DNA of 64,000 nt from Thalassobium sp. R2A62 (GCF_000161835.1 NZ_GG697169.2:1048418-1112417), one strand, 5' to 3'; shown: positions 44,437 through 53,853, counted from the first letter of the stretch. Notes: a model not told the origin generated them from the letters alone. Numbers and translations are program-made.

Positions 44437-45525
44437 TTAGGTCCGTGGAAATACAAAGCATTTGTCGCGGCGGATCATCAACCATAGCGGTGTGCCGACC
44501 TTGGGCAAAAACACCGACGGGACTTCGGCGTGTAGTATAGAGCCGTCAAAATCCATCCGGAACTCGACTAAGCTTTGGTTGCCCATAAACCGCGCACGCG
44601 TGACCACACCCCGCGCAGGCGTGCCTTCGCGCGGTGTCGGATTGGGGCCCTTGCCGGATCGGTCAAAATCGATCTTTAGATGCTGCGGGCGGATCACAAT
44701 GTTGACCTCGGCGCCTTCAGCCAGACCTGGCGCGAGGAACTGACCAAAGGCCGTTTCCGTCAACGCACCGTGAACCTCGCCACATATGACGTTGATATCG
44801 CTAAAGAACGCCGCCGCCTCGCGATCTACTGGCGCATTGTAGATGTTATAAGGTGCACCCGATTGGATTATCCGACCGTCGCGCATCAACGCGATCTCGT
44901 CCGCCATGCGCATCGCCTCACCGGGTTCATGCGTGACCAGCAAAACGGCGGCCCCCTCTTCGCGCAGCACTTCCAGCGTCTCGTCACGAATGTCATCGCG
45001 CAGGCGGTCATCCAGTCCCGAAAACGGCTCGTCCATCAACATGATCTTTGGACGCGGCGCCAAGGCCCGCGCAAGCGCGACCCGCTGTTGCTCGCCACCT
45101 GACAACTGATGCGGGTAGTCATCGATGTGACGCATCATATCGACCCGCTTTAGCAATGCCTCGACCCGCGCACGGCGCTCGGGCTTGGGGCCTATCAAAC
45201 CAAAGGCGACGTTCTCGGCCACACTCAGATGCGGGAACAAAGCAAAATCTTGAAACATCAAACCGATGTTGCGCCCCTCGGGCGGGACCCGTGAAATCGT
45301 GTCGCAAACCAGTGCCCCATCAACGTAGATTTCACCACTGTCCTGCATCTCGACGCCCGCAATCATCCGCAGCGTCGTTGACTTGCCACAGCCCGATGGC
45401 CCCAGCAGACAGGTAACCTGTCCCGGCATAACGCGCAGCGACACGTCATCGACCACACGCCGCCCGTCAAAGCTGCGCATCAGGTTCTTGATTTCCAACC
45501 TAGGACTGTCCGGCACGTCATTCAT
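44437..45525 (-). CDS. Orphan ABC transporter ATP-binding protein, Fe3+/FbpC-like
   Basis: 362 residues. Walker A GPSGCGKSTTLRMIAG, signature LSGGEQQRVALARAL, Walker B MLMDEPFSGLD and the H-loop LLVTHEPGEAMRMAD are intact. A TOBE-type C-terminal domain follows (EVNIVIRPQHLKID), as in FbpC/PotA importers of iron or small solutes. No permease or binding protein gene is adjacent, so it must serve a distant system or be a shared ATPase. ATG 45525 is chosen with GGGA 6 nt upstream; ATG 45531 and TTG 45540 are alternatives. Confidence 0.88.
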   Translation of the reverse strand: MNDVPDSPRLEIKNLMRSFDGRRVVDDVSLRVMPGQVTCLLGPSGCGKSTTLRMIAGVEMQDSGEIYVDGALVCDTISRVPPEGRNIGLMFQDFALFPHLSVAENVAFGLIGPKPERRARVEALLKRVDMMRHIDDYPHQLSGGEQQRVALARALAPRPKIMLMDEPFSGLDDRLRDDIRDETLEVLREEGAAVLLVTHEPGEAMRMADEIALMRDGRIIQSGAPYNIYNAPVDREAAAFFSDINVICGEVHGALTETAFGQFLAPGLAEGAEVNIVIRPQHLKIDFDRSGKGPNPTPREGTPARGVVTRARFMGNQSLVEFRMDFDGSILHAEVPSVFLPKVGTPLWLMIRRDKCFVFPRT

Positions 45526-45592
45526 TCCCATTCCCGACAAGAAACATCGGGTTTATTCGGCCAATATCAAGGGAACGGCGCGCTGCCAAGTG

Positions 45593-46705
45593 TCAGACAA
45601 GCGTAAAATCCACGCGCCCCAAGGACTTGCCATTGGCCGTGACTGTCAAAAACTGCGCACCCGGATACAACCGAAATGTTGTCGCATCGCATTTAAACCT
45701 GTGGTTCTTCTTTAGTGTGACGGGTTTGTTCGGCTCTAGCGTCAGGTCTTTGACCTTGAACACTTTGGGGGCTGTCGTGCCGTTCGATTTCAAGAAATGA
45801 ATAGCGTAGTCGATGATCACCGGCTCTTGGCAGCCTGCCTCAATCTCGATCTCGACGGCCACTACATTACCAATTGCAATGACGTCTGGCGTGACCGTCA
45901 GCGACACCAAACGGACGTCAGGATCAGGTCGGTAGCCCAGGTGCGCCATCGCACCGGCATGACCATTCTTGATCAAAGTACGCAGCGCGTGCCGGTCCAT
46001 CCACCGCAGCTCTTTTTCGTCCTGCGCCCCCGCCTTACGCCACGTTGCTAGCCGGTCAATCACCACGTCAGGCGAAAATTTACCAATATCATTCAGATGA
46101 TTAGATACCGAACGCGTAACATAGCGAGTGCGATCATCGTGCAATTTGTCCAGTATTGGCACCATCAGAATCGGGTCAATTTTGATACCCTTGCCCCATG
46201 GCAACTTGGGCCGTGTCCCTTCACTGGCCAGTCGACGCACGTGATAATTCTCGTGATCCGCCCAAATCTCCATCTGCGCAACCGCCTCGTCCGGCCAACG
46301 GTTTAGAAAAGGACGCATCGCCCACTCCATCGAAAACCGCTGTGTGATCGCTTCGATCAACCGAAAGCTCAGATCGCGATGATGTTCGACCCCGTAGGTC
46401 GCAACCAAATGTCCCAGCGGCGCATAGATGAACGCACCAAAGTCATCATCGCTGCGCGTTGGGTTCAATGGCGGCGGCAAACTATCAAAGATTGCCGTCG
46501 CTTTGTCTTCGAACGCATCGGGCAGATGCCGCGCCAACACCTCGGCTATCCATTCGATCCGCGCCATCAACTCGAGCGGCAACAACCCCTCCATGATATC
46601 GGTGTGAAACGCATCTGCGTCCAGAACACCGCCGAAATCATCCGCCAGAACCCGAAGTGTTGTCGCGTTAAAGAGTTCGTCCTTGAGGCTGAATTTTTCA
46701 TCCAT
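45593..46705 (-). CDS. AlkC-like DNA alkylation-repair protein with Ig-like C-terminal domain
   Basis: 370 residues. The first about 260 are helical HEAT-like repeats typical of the AlkC/AlkD glycosylase superfamily (for example LIEAITQRFSMEWAMRPFLNRWPDE, HENYHVRRLASEGTRPKLPWG, VTRSVSNHLNDIGKFSPDVVI). AlkC enzymes excise 3-methyladenine without flipping the base. Residues about 265-370 form a beta-rich Ig-like domain (VTPDVIAIGNVVAVEIEIEA), as found in gamma-proteobacterial AlkC proteins. It ends 1 nt after the neighbouring SDR gene's 5' side and is probably co-transcribed with it. Confidence 0.8.
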   Translation of the reverse strand: MDEKFSLKDELFNATTLRVLADDFGGVLDADAFHTDIMEGLLPLELMARIEWIAEVLARHLPDAFEDKATAIFDSLPPPLNPTRSDDDFGAFIYAPLGHLVATYGVEHHRDLSFRLIEAITQRFSMEWAMRPFLNRWPDEAVAQMEIWADHENYHVRRLASEGTRPKLPWGKGIKIDPILMVPILDKLHDDRTRYVTRSVSNHLNDIGKFSPDVVIDRLATWRKAGAQDEKELRWMDRHALRTLIKNGHAGAMAHLGYRPDPDVRLVSLTVTPDVIAIGNVVAVEIEIEAGCQEPVIIDYAIHFLKSNGTTAPKVFKVKDLTLEPNKPVTLKKNHRFKCDATTFRLYPGAQFLTVTANGKSLGRVDFTLV

Positions 46706-46706
46706 A

Positions 46707-47483
46707 TCAGAGCGTTGCGTTCACAGCACCGCCATCGAGCAAGATGTTTTGCCCCACCATAAAGCCCGCATGCTGCGAACACATAAAAGCGCAGGTCGCC
46801 CCAAATTCCGCGGCTGTGCCGTAGCGGCGCGCCGGAATAGTCGCCTCGCGCTGTGTCCGCGCTTCGTCCATGGAAATGCCTTGGGCCTGTGTGACGCCAG
46901 TATCCAGAGCAATCGCACGATCGGTTGCGTGAATGCCGGGCAACAGGTTGTTGATCGTCACACCGTTTGGCGCGACTTGGCGCGATGTCCCAGCCACGTA
47001 GCCTGTAAGACCCGCACGCGCCGCATTCGAGAGCCCCAGAACTGCGATCGGCGATTTGACTGATTGCGACGTGATATTGACCACGCGGCCCCACCCACGA
47101 TCAGACATGCCCGGCAAAACGGCCTTCATCAGTGCGATGGGCGTCAACATATTCGCATCAAGCGCACCGATGAAATCCTCGCGATCCCAATCCGACCACA
47201 TACCGGGGGGTGGTCCACCCGCATTGTTGACCAAGATATCGACCTGAGGCGCGGCTGCCAAAACAGCCTGTTGCACGTCTTCCTGCGTGATATCGCCTGC
47301 GACTGCGATCACCTCAACGCCGTGGGCTCGCACAGCCTCGGCTGCGTCGTTGAGCGACGCTTCAGTCCGCCCGTTCATCACCAGATTTACACCGGCCTGC
47401 GCCAATGCCTCGGCACAGCCGCGACCCAATCCGCGCGACGATGCACAGACCACCGCCCTTTTGCCTTTGATGCCCAAATCCAT
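46707..47483 (-). CDS. SDR-family oxidoreductase with altered catalytic residues
   Basis: 258 residues. The cofactor loop (CASSRGLGRGCAEAL), NNAGGPPPG and the structural Asn are intact. The Ser of ITSQSVKSP is present, but the YxxxK position reads SNAAR (LGLSNAARAGLTGYVAG): Tyr to Ser and Lys to Arg. This divergent but widespread SDR group has no confirmed substrate. The gene precedes the AlkC-like gene on the same strand with a 1-nt gap. A ribosome site GGGAG lies before the ATG. Confidence 0.82.
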   Translation of the reverse strand: MDLGIKGKRAVVCASSRGLGRGCAEALAQAGVNLVMNGRTEASLNDAAEAVRAHGVEVIAVAGDITQEDVQQAVLAAAPQVDILVNNAGGPPPGMWSDWDREDFIGALDANMLTPIALMKAVLPGMSDRGWGRVVNITSQSVKSPIAVLGLSNAARAGLTGYVAGTSRQVAPNGVTINNLLPGIHATDRAIALDTGVTQAQGISMDEARTQREATIPARRYGTAAEFGATCAFMCSQHAGFMVGQNILLDGGAVNATL

Positions 47484-47631
47484 TGCTCAACTCCCTAGAT
47501 GTGTTTGCTCAGACATATCAGTGCCCCCGCACGACAGCAACGCACCTAAAAAGAGAACCACCAGTCAAAATTTCCCCCTTTCTGAGGGATAGGCAACTCG
47601 CCATAAATCCGCTAAACCGCTGGAAATCATT

Positions 47632-48636
47632 TTGAACGGCGCGACACCCATGACTCTTCCCGACGACCAGCCCACTCAGTTGCTCTCCGTATTGCGCGCG
47701 GATGATTTTACTGTCGTCGACGGTGTCGCGCAGGGCGATGCAATGACCTTTGCCGATGAACTGGTCATGGACGACGTCTATCAGATCAAAGTTGGTTCAG
47801 AACGGGTCCGCATCGCGGTGTCTCAAACGGCGAACGGTCTCACCTTAGATTCGCAGACCCCGACAGGGCACGCCGGAAATTTGGTGCACCTTGATAGCGC
47901 GGTGACCCTGATGTCCCCCGACGGCACCACATTCGAAGCACTGGTGATGGTCGAGGTCGAAGACGATGCGGTCGCAGATATCTACCTGTTGCCGTTTGCC
48001 CCCCTCGCCCAAAAGATCGATTACCGTCTCGTTGGTATTGACCGTGACACTGCCGCATCGCGTTTTGCAGAAGTCGCCTGTGTTTCGTTCACCCGTGGCA
48101 CCCACATCGCAATGGCCTCTGGCGCACAGGTCCCGATCGAAAACCTCAAGATCGGCGACAAAGTCCTGACCCGCGACGATGGTCCAAAAGAAGTGCGTTG
48201 GGTCGGGTCTTCGACTGTGCGAGCCGTTGGTGCATTTGCGCCTATCGTCATTCGCAAGGGTGTTTTGCACAACGAAAACGATCTGGTTCTCAGCCCCGAC
48301 CACCGCATATTCATCTACCAGCGGCAGGACACCGTTGGCGCGGGTCGCGCCGAGCTGTTGGTCAAGGTCAGCCATCTGGTCAACGGCACGACCGTGTTCC
48401 AGCAGGACGGCGGCTTTGTTGAATACTTCCAGCTACTCTTTGACGATCACCAGATCATTTACGCCGAAGGGATCGCAGCAGAATCTCTGTTGATTGACAC
48501 CCGCACGCGCAATGCCTTGCCCAGTGATGTAGCAACCGACCATGCGCCACGTCAGCACAATGAATTTGAAGTCACAAGAGAGCTGCTGGGCGGCGAAAAC
48601 GCAGCCAAGATTCTTCGCAAGGCAAGCCGCAGCTAG
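47632..48636 (+). CDS. Hint-domain (Hedgehog/intein-like) protein
   Basis: 334 residues from TTG 47632 (GGAAA upstream); ATG 47650 is the alternative. An N-terminal about 145-residue beta-rich region precedes a Hint module typical of Rhodobacteraceae: FTRGTHIAMASGAQVPIENLKIGDKVLTRDDG, WVGSSTVRAVG, and LSPDHRIF with the conserved His. The residue directly before FTRGT, normally the nucleophilic Cys, is Ser152; a Cys lies two residues earlier. Hint modules can self-cleave or self-splice; here the pattern suggests autocleavage at Ser or loss of activity. Function unknown. A repeat region and prfC lie downstream. Confidence 0.82.
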   Translation: MNGATPMTLPDDQPTQLLSVLRADDFTVVDGVAQGDAMTFADELVMDDVYQIKVGSERVRIAVSQTANGLTLDSQTPTGHAGNLVHLDSAVTLMSPDGTTFEALVMVEVEDDAVADIYLLPFAPLAQKIDYRLVGIDRDTAASRFAEVACVSFTRGTHIAMASGAQVPIENLKIGDKVLTRDDGPKEVRWVGSSTVRAVGAFAPIVIRKGVLHNENDLVLSPDHRIFIYQRQDTVGAGRAELLVKVSHLVNGTTVFQQDGGFVEYFQLLFDDHQIIYAEGIAAESLLIDTRTRNALPSDVATDHAPRQHNEFEVTRELLGGENAAKILRKASRS

Positions 48637-48667
48637 ATCTTTGTCCTCTGCATTGCATGGACCTAAA

Positions 48668-48720
48668 TCGAAATTACGCAAATTACGTAATTCGAGGCCA
48701 AAAATACGCAAATTACATAA
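48668..48720. promoter_or_regulatory. Direct repeat TACGCAAATTACRTAA x2, 30-bp period, palindromic first copy
   Basis: TACGCAAATTACGTAA (48675-48690) and TACGCAAATTACATAA (48705-48720) differ at one base and start exactly 30 bp apart, about three helical turns. The first lies inside a near-palindrome with arms TCGAAATTACG (48668-48678) and CGTAATTCGA (48686-48695). AT-rich against its surroundings. It is about 50 bp upstream of prfC, in the right place for an operator or promoter element. No known regulator is assigned. Confidence 0.6.
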
Positions 48721-48771
48721 AATTTCGGACCCGCGTTGCCCTTTGATGCCCGCCCACCTATACGCAAAAAC

Positions 48772-50367
48772 ATGACAAACAGACCAGCCCTGCCCCCTGA
48801 AATTGCCCGCCGCCGGACCTTTGCGATCATCTCGCATCCCGACGCCGGTAAAACGACGCTGACAGAAAAATTTCTGCTCTATGGTGGCGCTATTCAGATG
48901 GCTGGACAGGTCCGCGCCAAGGGCGAAGCCCGACGCACACGGTCTGACTTTATGCAGATGGAAAAGGACCGCGGTATTTCGGTCTCTGCATCTGCAATGT
49001 CCTTTGAATTCAAAAACTTCTGGTTCAACCTCGTTGACACACCAGGTCACTCGGATTTCTCGGAAGACACCTACCGGACACTTACCGCTGTCGACGCAGC
49101 GGTCATGGTGATCGACGGTGCCAAGGGCGTGGAAAGCCAAACGCAAAAACTGTTCGAAGTTTGCCGTTTGCGTGACCTTCCAATCCTGACGTTTTGTAAC
49201 AAGATGGACCGCGAAAGCCGGGACACTTTTGAAATCATTGACGAGATCCAAGAGAACCTCGCCATAGACGTCACCCCAGCGAGCTGGCCCATTGGTGTCG
49301 GTGCCGATTTTATGGGTTGCTACGACATTCTGCGTGATCGTCTCGAACTGATGGATCGCGCTGACCGCAACAAGGTCGCAGAATCCATAGAAATCAAAGG
49401 CTTAGATGATCCCAAGTTGGCCGAACACGTGCCTGCGCATCTCTTAGAGACGTTCCTAGAAGAGATCGAAATGGCCAAGGCACTGCTGCCCCCACTGGAT
49501 CCGCAGGCGCTGTTGGACGGCACAATGACACCGATTTGGTTCGGTTCTGCCATCAACTCTTTTGGCGTTCAGGAACTGATGGACGGGATTGGCAAATACG
49601 GCCCAGAGCCGCAGATCCAAGCCGCAAGCCCGCGCCAGATTTCACCCGATGAAACCAAGGTTTCCGGATTCGTGTTCAAGGTTCAGGCCAATATGGACCC
49701 CAAGCACCGCGACCGTGTTGCCTTTGTCCGGTTGGCCTCTGGTCACTTCAAACGCGGCATGAAGCTCACGCACGTCCGTGAGGGCAAGCCAATGGCGATC
49801 AGCAACCCTGTGCTGTTCCTCGCCTCTGATCGCGAACTCGCAGAAGAAGCATGGGCCGGCGACATCATCGGCATCCCAAACCACGGGCAGCTCCGGATCG
49901 GCGATACACTGACCGAAGGCGAGAAACTGCGCGTTGCGGGCATCCCCTCTTTTGCCCCCGAGCTTTTGCAAAATTGCAGGGCCGGCGACCCGATGAAGGC
50001 CAAGCACCTAGAAAAGGCATTGATGCAATTTGCCGAAGAAGGCGCTGCAAAAGTCTTTAAACCCACGTTCGGTTCCGGTTTCATTGTCGGCGTTGTAGGC
50101 GCCTTGCAGTTCGAGGTCTTAGCAAGCCGGATCGAATTAGAATACGGGCTACCCGTTCGCTTTGAACAATCACAGTTTACCAGCGCGCGCTGGGTTTCCG
50201 GTGACAAAACCCATGTGGATAAGTTTGTGAATGCAAACAAACAACACATCGCAACCGACAATGATGATGACATTGTCTACCTCACCCGGTTGCAATGGGA
50301 CATCGATCGCGTCGCGCGTGACTACCCCGATGTGTCCCTCACAGCGACCAAAGAGATGATGGTTTAA
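48772..50367 (+). CDS. prfC: Peptide chain release factor 3
   Basis: 531 residues; the GTPase that recycles RF1/RF2. N-terminal LPPEIARRRTFAIISHPDAGKTTLTEKFLLYGGAI is canonical. G1 HPDAGKTT, G3 DTPGHSDF and G4 NKMD are intact. Domains II and III continue to the C-terminus. ATG 48772 is chosen from homology; it lacks a strong ribosome site, and the longer frame from TTG 48736 has no support. Preceded by the 30-bp-period repeat. Confidence 0.95.
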   Translation: MTNRPALPPEIARRRTFAIISHPDAGKTTLTEKFLLYGGAIQMAGQVRAKGEARRTRSDFMQMEKDRGISVSASAMSFEFKNFWFNLVDTPGHSDFSEDTYRTLTAVDAAVMVIDGAKGVESQTQKLFEVCRLRDLPILTFCNKMDRESRDTFEIIDEIQENLAIDVTPASWPIGVGADFMGCYDILRDRLELMDRADRNKVAESIEIKGLDDPKLAEHVPAHLLETFLEEIEMAKALLPPLDPQALLDGTMTPIWFGSAINSFGVQELMDGIGKYGPEPQIQAASPRQISPDETKVSGFVFKVQANMDPKHRDRVAFVRLASGHFKRGMKLTHVREGKPMAISNPVLFLASDRELAEEAWAGDIIGIPNHGQLRIGDTLTEGEKLRVAGIPSFAPELLQNCRAGDPMKAKHLEKALMQFAEEGAAKVFKPTFGSGFIVGVVGALQFEVLASRIELEYGLPVRFEQSQFTSARWVSGDKTHVDKFVNANKQHIATDNDDDIVYLTRLQWDIDRVARDYPDVSLTATKEMMV

Positions 50368-50649
50368 TCATATTAATTCAACGGACTACGTCCCAATCTT
50401 AACTGATCACGTCAAGGTCAGGATGTAGTGCGAATTGATTGCCAAGATCGTGCAGCAATAGAATGCCGCTCGATCAATCCAGCACGTCCTCATTTTGAGA
50501 CTACTGTGTATATGTCCGGCACCTATCCGTTTCCTTGACCTTTTGCCCTATCCCACATATGCGGTGTGTAGTCGAACGATCTGGCAATACGGCCGGACGG
50601 ACCGCTTTCAATCTTGCGGTCAAACATGCCGCAAAACTGAAAGGGCAAC

Positions 50650-52149
50650 ATGACTAAATTTTCCGATCTGAATTTGGACCGCAAGGTTCTCTCTGCTGTT
50701 GAAGACGCAGGATATACTGAGCCGACGCCGATCCAAGCGGGCGCTATCCCGCCAGCATTGGAAGGCCGCGATGTACTGGGCATTGCGCAAACAGGTACGG
50801 GCAAAACTGCAAGCTTTACCCTGCCAATGATCTCCATGCTCAAGCGTGGCCGCGCTCGTGCTCGGATGCCGCGCAGCCTTGTTCTGGCGCCGACACGCGA
50901 GCTGGCCGCTCAGGTCGCTGAGAACTTTGATGTCTATGCAAAGAACACGAAACTGACCAAAGCACTGTTGATCGGTGGCGTCTCGTTCAAAGAACAGGAC
51001 CAATTGATCGATCGCGGCGTGGACGTACTGATCGCGACACCTGGCCGCCTGCTGGATCACTTCGAGCGCGGCAAACTGCTGCTTACCGGCGTGCAGATCA
51101 TGGTCGTCGACGAAGCTGACCGTATGCTAGACATGGGCTTTATCCCCGATATCGAACGTATTTTCGGCCTGACGCCGTTTACACGTCAGACACTGTTTTT
51201 CTCGGCAACAATGGCGCCCGAAATTGAGCGGATCACCAACACGTTCCTGAGCAATCCGGCCAAGGTCGAAGTGGCCCGTGCGGCCACAACATCTGACACA
51301 ATCACGCAAAGCGTTGTGATGTTCAAAGGATCGCGCAAAGATCGCGAATCCTCTGAAAAGCGACAACTTTTGCGAACTATGATCGAGAACGAAGGCGACA
51401 AATGTCGCAACGGGATCATCTTTTGCAACCGCAAGGTTGACGTCGACATCGTTGCAAAATCAATGAAGAAATACGGGCTGGATGCGTCGCCAATACATGG
51501 CGATCTCGACCAGTCAAAGCGCATGGAAACACTTGCGGCATTCCGCGACGGGACCCTGCGCTTTCTTGTGGCATCTGATGTCGCTGCGCGCGGTTTGGAC
51601 ATTCCAAATGTTAGCCACGTGTTCAACTATGACGTCCCTAGCCATGCCGAGGACTATGTCCACCGCATCGGTCGTACGGGCCGTGCAGGCAAGCTGGGCA
51701 CAGCAATGATGATCTGCGTTCCACGTGACGAAAAGAACCTCGGTGATATCGAGCGTCTCGTAAAAATGGAGATCCCACGCGGCGAAGGGTCGCGTGATAC
51801 TACGGCACCGACCCAAGACGCCGCTCCGGAAGCGCCCAAAGAAGACAAGCCCAAGCGGACCCGCACACGCAGCCGCAAGAAGGACGCGCCCAAAGAAGAA
51901 ATCGTTGCCGACGCCGTAGACGCGGCTCCTGTCGAGGAACCCAAAGAGGACGCGCCCAAGCAAAAGCAAGCTGAGCCTGTTGAAAAGCAAGCGGCTGAAG
52001 CCCCCGAAAAGCCCAAGCAAGAGCGGGGCAACCGAGTTGGCCGCGGCAAGCGCGACAACAACCGTGATCACGGTAACAAGGTGATGGGAATGGGCGACGA
52101 TGCCCCGACATTCATCGCCAAGAGCTTCGCTGAGCGTCGCGAAAGCTAA
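50650..52149 (+). CDS. DEAD-box RNA helicase with charged C-terminal extension (RhlE-like)
   Basis: 499 residues. Motifs: Q motif PTPIQ, I AQTGTGKT, Ia PTRELAAQ, II DEAD in VVDEADRMLDMGF, III SAT, VI HRIGRTGRAG. After about residue 385 comes a low-complexity, alternating acidic and basic tail (KEDKPKRTRTRSRKKDAPKEE, later NRVGRGKRDNNRDHG), a common RNA-contact extension. A 282-bp leader precedes it, with a TTGACC element (50535-50540) and a distant TATG-rich -10 candidate. Long leaders are typical of cold-induced helicases, an inference only. It faces RNase J across a terminator. Confidence 0.92.
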   Translation: MTKFSDLNLDRKVLSAVEDAGYTEPTPIQAGAIPPALEGRDVLGIAQTGTGKTASFTLPMISMLKRGRARARMPRSLVLAPTRELAAQVAENFDVYAKNTKLTKALLIGGVSFKEQDQLIDRGVDVLIATPGRLLDHFERGKLLLTGVQIMVVDEADRMLDMGFIPDIERIFGLTPFTRQTLFFSATMAPEIERITNTFLSNPAKVEVARAATTSDTITQSVVMFKGSRKDRESSEKRQLLRTMIENEGDKCRNGIIFCNRKVDVDIVAKSMKKYGLDASPIHGDLDQSKRMETLAAFRDGTLRFLVASDVAARGLDIPNVSHVFNYDVPSHAEDYVHRIGRTGRAGKLGTAMMICVPRDEKNLGDIERLVKMEIPRGEGSRDTTAPTQDAAPEAPKEDKPKRTRTRSRKKDAPKEEIVADAVDAAPVEEPKEDAPKQKQAEPVEKQAAEAPEKPKQERGNRVGRGKRDNNRDHGNKVMGMGDDAPTFIAKSFAERRES

Positions 52150-52151
52150 GC

Positions 52152-52190
52152 AGCAAGGGGGCGGCCAGTGTGCCCCCTGCTAAACTCTTT
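52152..52190. terminator. Terminator between the converging helicase and RNase J genes
   Basis: AGGGGGC (52156-52162) pairs with GCCCCCT (52172-52178); a further three pairs form with a bulge. A short T-containing tail (CTCTTT) follows on the plus strand. Confidence 0.55.
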
Positions 52191-53853
52191 AAGCTAAACG
52201 AGAAATCACGACGACGACTTCGGCTTTCTTGCCGATCTCGCCATTTGTCGTGTTGCGGACAACACGACGCAACGCTTCTTCAAGCTTGTCATCATTGGCC
52301 AAAGTTTTGTTGTCTGCGCGTCCCAAAAACTGGTTCAGGTCTTCTTCGATAACTTCGACCAGTGGCGCGTTTGATGATCCGGTTTCGGTCAACCCGCGCA
52401 GTTCACACCACGCGCCGCCCAGCGGATCGCCGTGCTCGTCCATGATGACTGTCACAACGACCTGCCCGTTCAAAGCCATGCGAATCCGGTCACGAACGAT
52501 ACCGTCGAACTGACCAACCTTGGCTGTGCCGTCCAAATAGGTGCGGCCCGTTTCGATATATTCCGCGACCGTGGGCGCATTGCCCGATAAGTCGATCATC
52601 ATGCCGTTTACAGCCACGATAGATGCCATTCCGTTGTCAGATCCGATCTGGGCATGCCGACGCAGATGGCGATGTTCGCCATGCATTGGGATCAGGATTT
52701 GCGGCTGCGTGATGCGGTGCATTTCCTCTAGATCTGGGCGGTTCGCATGGCCCGACGTGTGATAGCGGCTGTCATCGTCGATCACATCCACGCCCATTTC
52801 GGACAAGGCATTCATGATCGAGATCACGCCGCGTTCATTGCCTGGAATGATCTTGGACGAAAATAGAAATGTATCGCCCTCTTTCAACATAAGACCCAGA
52901 TATTTACCACGGCTGAGCTGCGCACTGGCAGCACGGCGTTCACCCTGCGAACCTGTGACCAGCAACATGAGGTTCTGACGCGGGATACTCTGCGCCTCTT
53001 CTGGCGAAACGGTCTGCGGAAAGTCAGTCAAAAGACCGGTTTCTGTCGCAGCTTCGACCATCCGGCGCATCGCGCGTCCTAGCAAACAAACCGAGCGCCC
53101 TGCCCGATCCGCCGCCTCGGCCAGAGTTTTCAGGCGCGCCACGTTGGATGCAAATGTTGTCGCGACGACCATACCCGGTTGGTCGCGCATCATTTTTTCA
53201 ATCTCGGGACCCACTGTGGCCTCGGATCGACCGGGATCGGCAGAAAACACATTCGTGCTGTCACACACCAATGCGCGAACGCCACCTTTGGCAACATCGG
53301 CCCACAGGTTACGGTCGAACGCTTCGCCCAATACCGGCGTCTCGTCGATCTTGAAGTCACCCGTGTGCAGGATGCGCCCTTCGGGGCTGTCGATGGCGAG
53401 GCCCGCGCTTTCGGGGATCGAATGCGAAATAGGGACAAAGTACACTTTGAAGGGGCCAGCGTCGACCTGATCTGGATAGCTGCCGACAATGCGCAGCGCA
53501 CTTTCGGGGGCTGCGTGTTCATCCAGTTTGCGACGTGCGATGGCGGCAGTGAACGGACGTGCATAGATCGGGGCGCCCAGACGTTGATAGAAATGCCCAA
53601 CGGCGCCGACGTGATCCTCGTGGGCGTGAGTGATGAACACCGCCTCGATCCGATCTTTGCGGGCCTCTAGCCAGCTGACATCGGGCAGGATCAAATCCAC
53701 ACCAGGGGTGCTGTCCATATCTGGAAAGGTCACACCCAGATCGACCACGATCAGACGTTCCTGATCAGGTTTACCGTAGCCGTAGACATAGCAATTCATA
53801 CCAATTTCCCCCGCGCCTCCGAGGGGGACATAGATCAAGCGTTCGCTGCTCAT
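52189..53853 (-). CDS. rnj: Ribonuclease J
   Basis: 554 residues; metallo-beta-lactamase/beta-CASP endo- and 5'-3' exonuclease for mRNA decay. The zinc motif is THAHEDHVGA. GAGEIGMNCYVYG lies near the N-terminus, HTGDFKID supplies another metal ligand, and the beta-CASP and C-terminal domains continue with PMHGEHRHLRRHA. It is the last gene of the nuo-birA-coaX-rnj run, 3 nt after coaX. Confidence 0.93.
   Translation of the reverse strand: MSSERLIYVPLGGAGEIGMNCYVYGYGKPDQERLIVVDLGVTFPDMDSTPGVDLILPDVSWLEARKDRIEAVFITHAHEDHVGAVGHFYQRLGAPIYARPFTAAIARRKLDEHAAPESALRIVGSYPDQVDAGPFKVYFVPISHSIPESAGLAIDSPEGRILHTGDFKIDETPVLGEAFDRNLWADVAKGGVRALVCDSTNVFSADPGRSEATVGPEIEKMMRDQPGMVVATTFASNVARLKTLAEAADRAGRSVCLLGRAMRRMVEAATETGLLTDFPQTVSPEEAQSIPRQNLMLLVTGSQGERRAASAQLSRGKYLGLMLKEGDTFLFSSKIIPGNERGVISIMNALSEMGVDVIDDDSRYHTSGHANRPDLEEMHRITQPQILIPMHGEHRHLRRHAQIGSDNGMASIVAVNGMMIDLSGNAPTVAEYIETGRTYLDGTAKVGQFDGIVRDRIRMALNGQVVVTVIMDEHGDPLGGAWCELRGLTETGSSNAPLVEVIEEDLNQFLGRADNKTLANDDKLEEALRRVVRNTTNGEIGKKAEVVVVISRLA

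Noticed and set aside
50368-50649. A firm sigma-70 promoter call for the DEAD-box helicase
   Set aside because: TTGACC at 50535-50540 is plausible, but no convincing -10 lies at the right distance; it is kept only as a remark.
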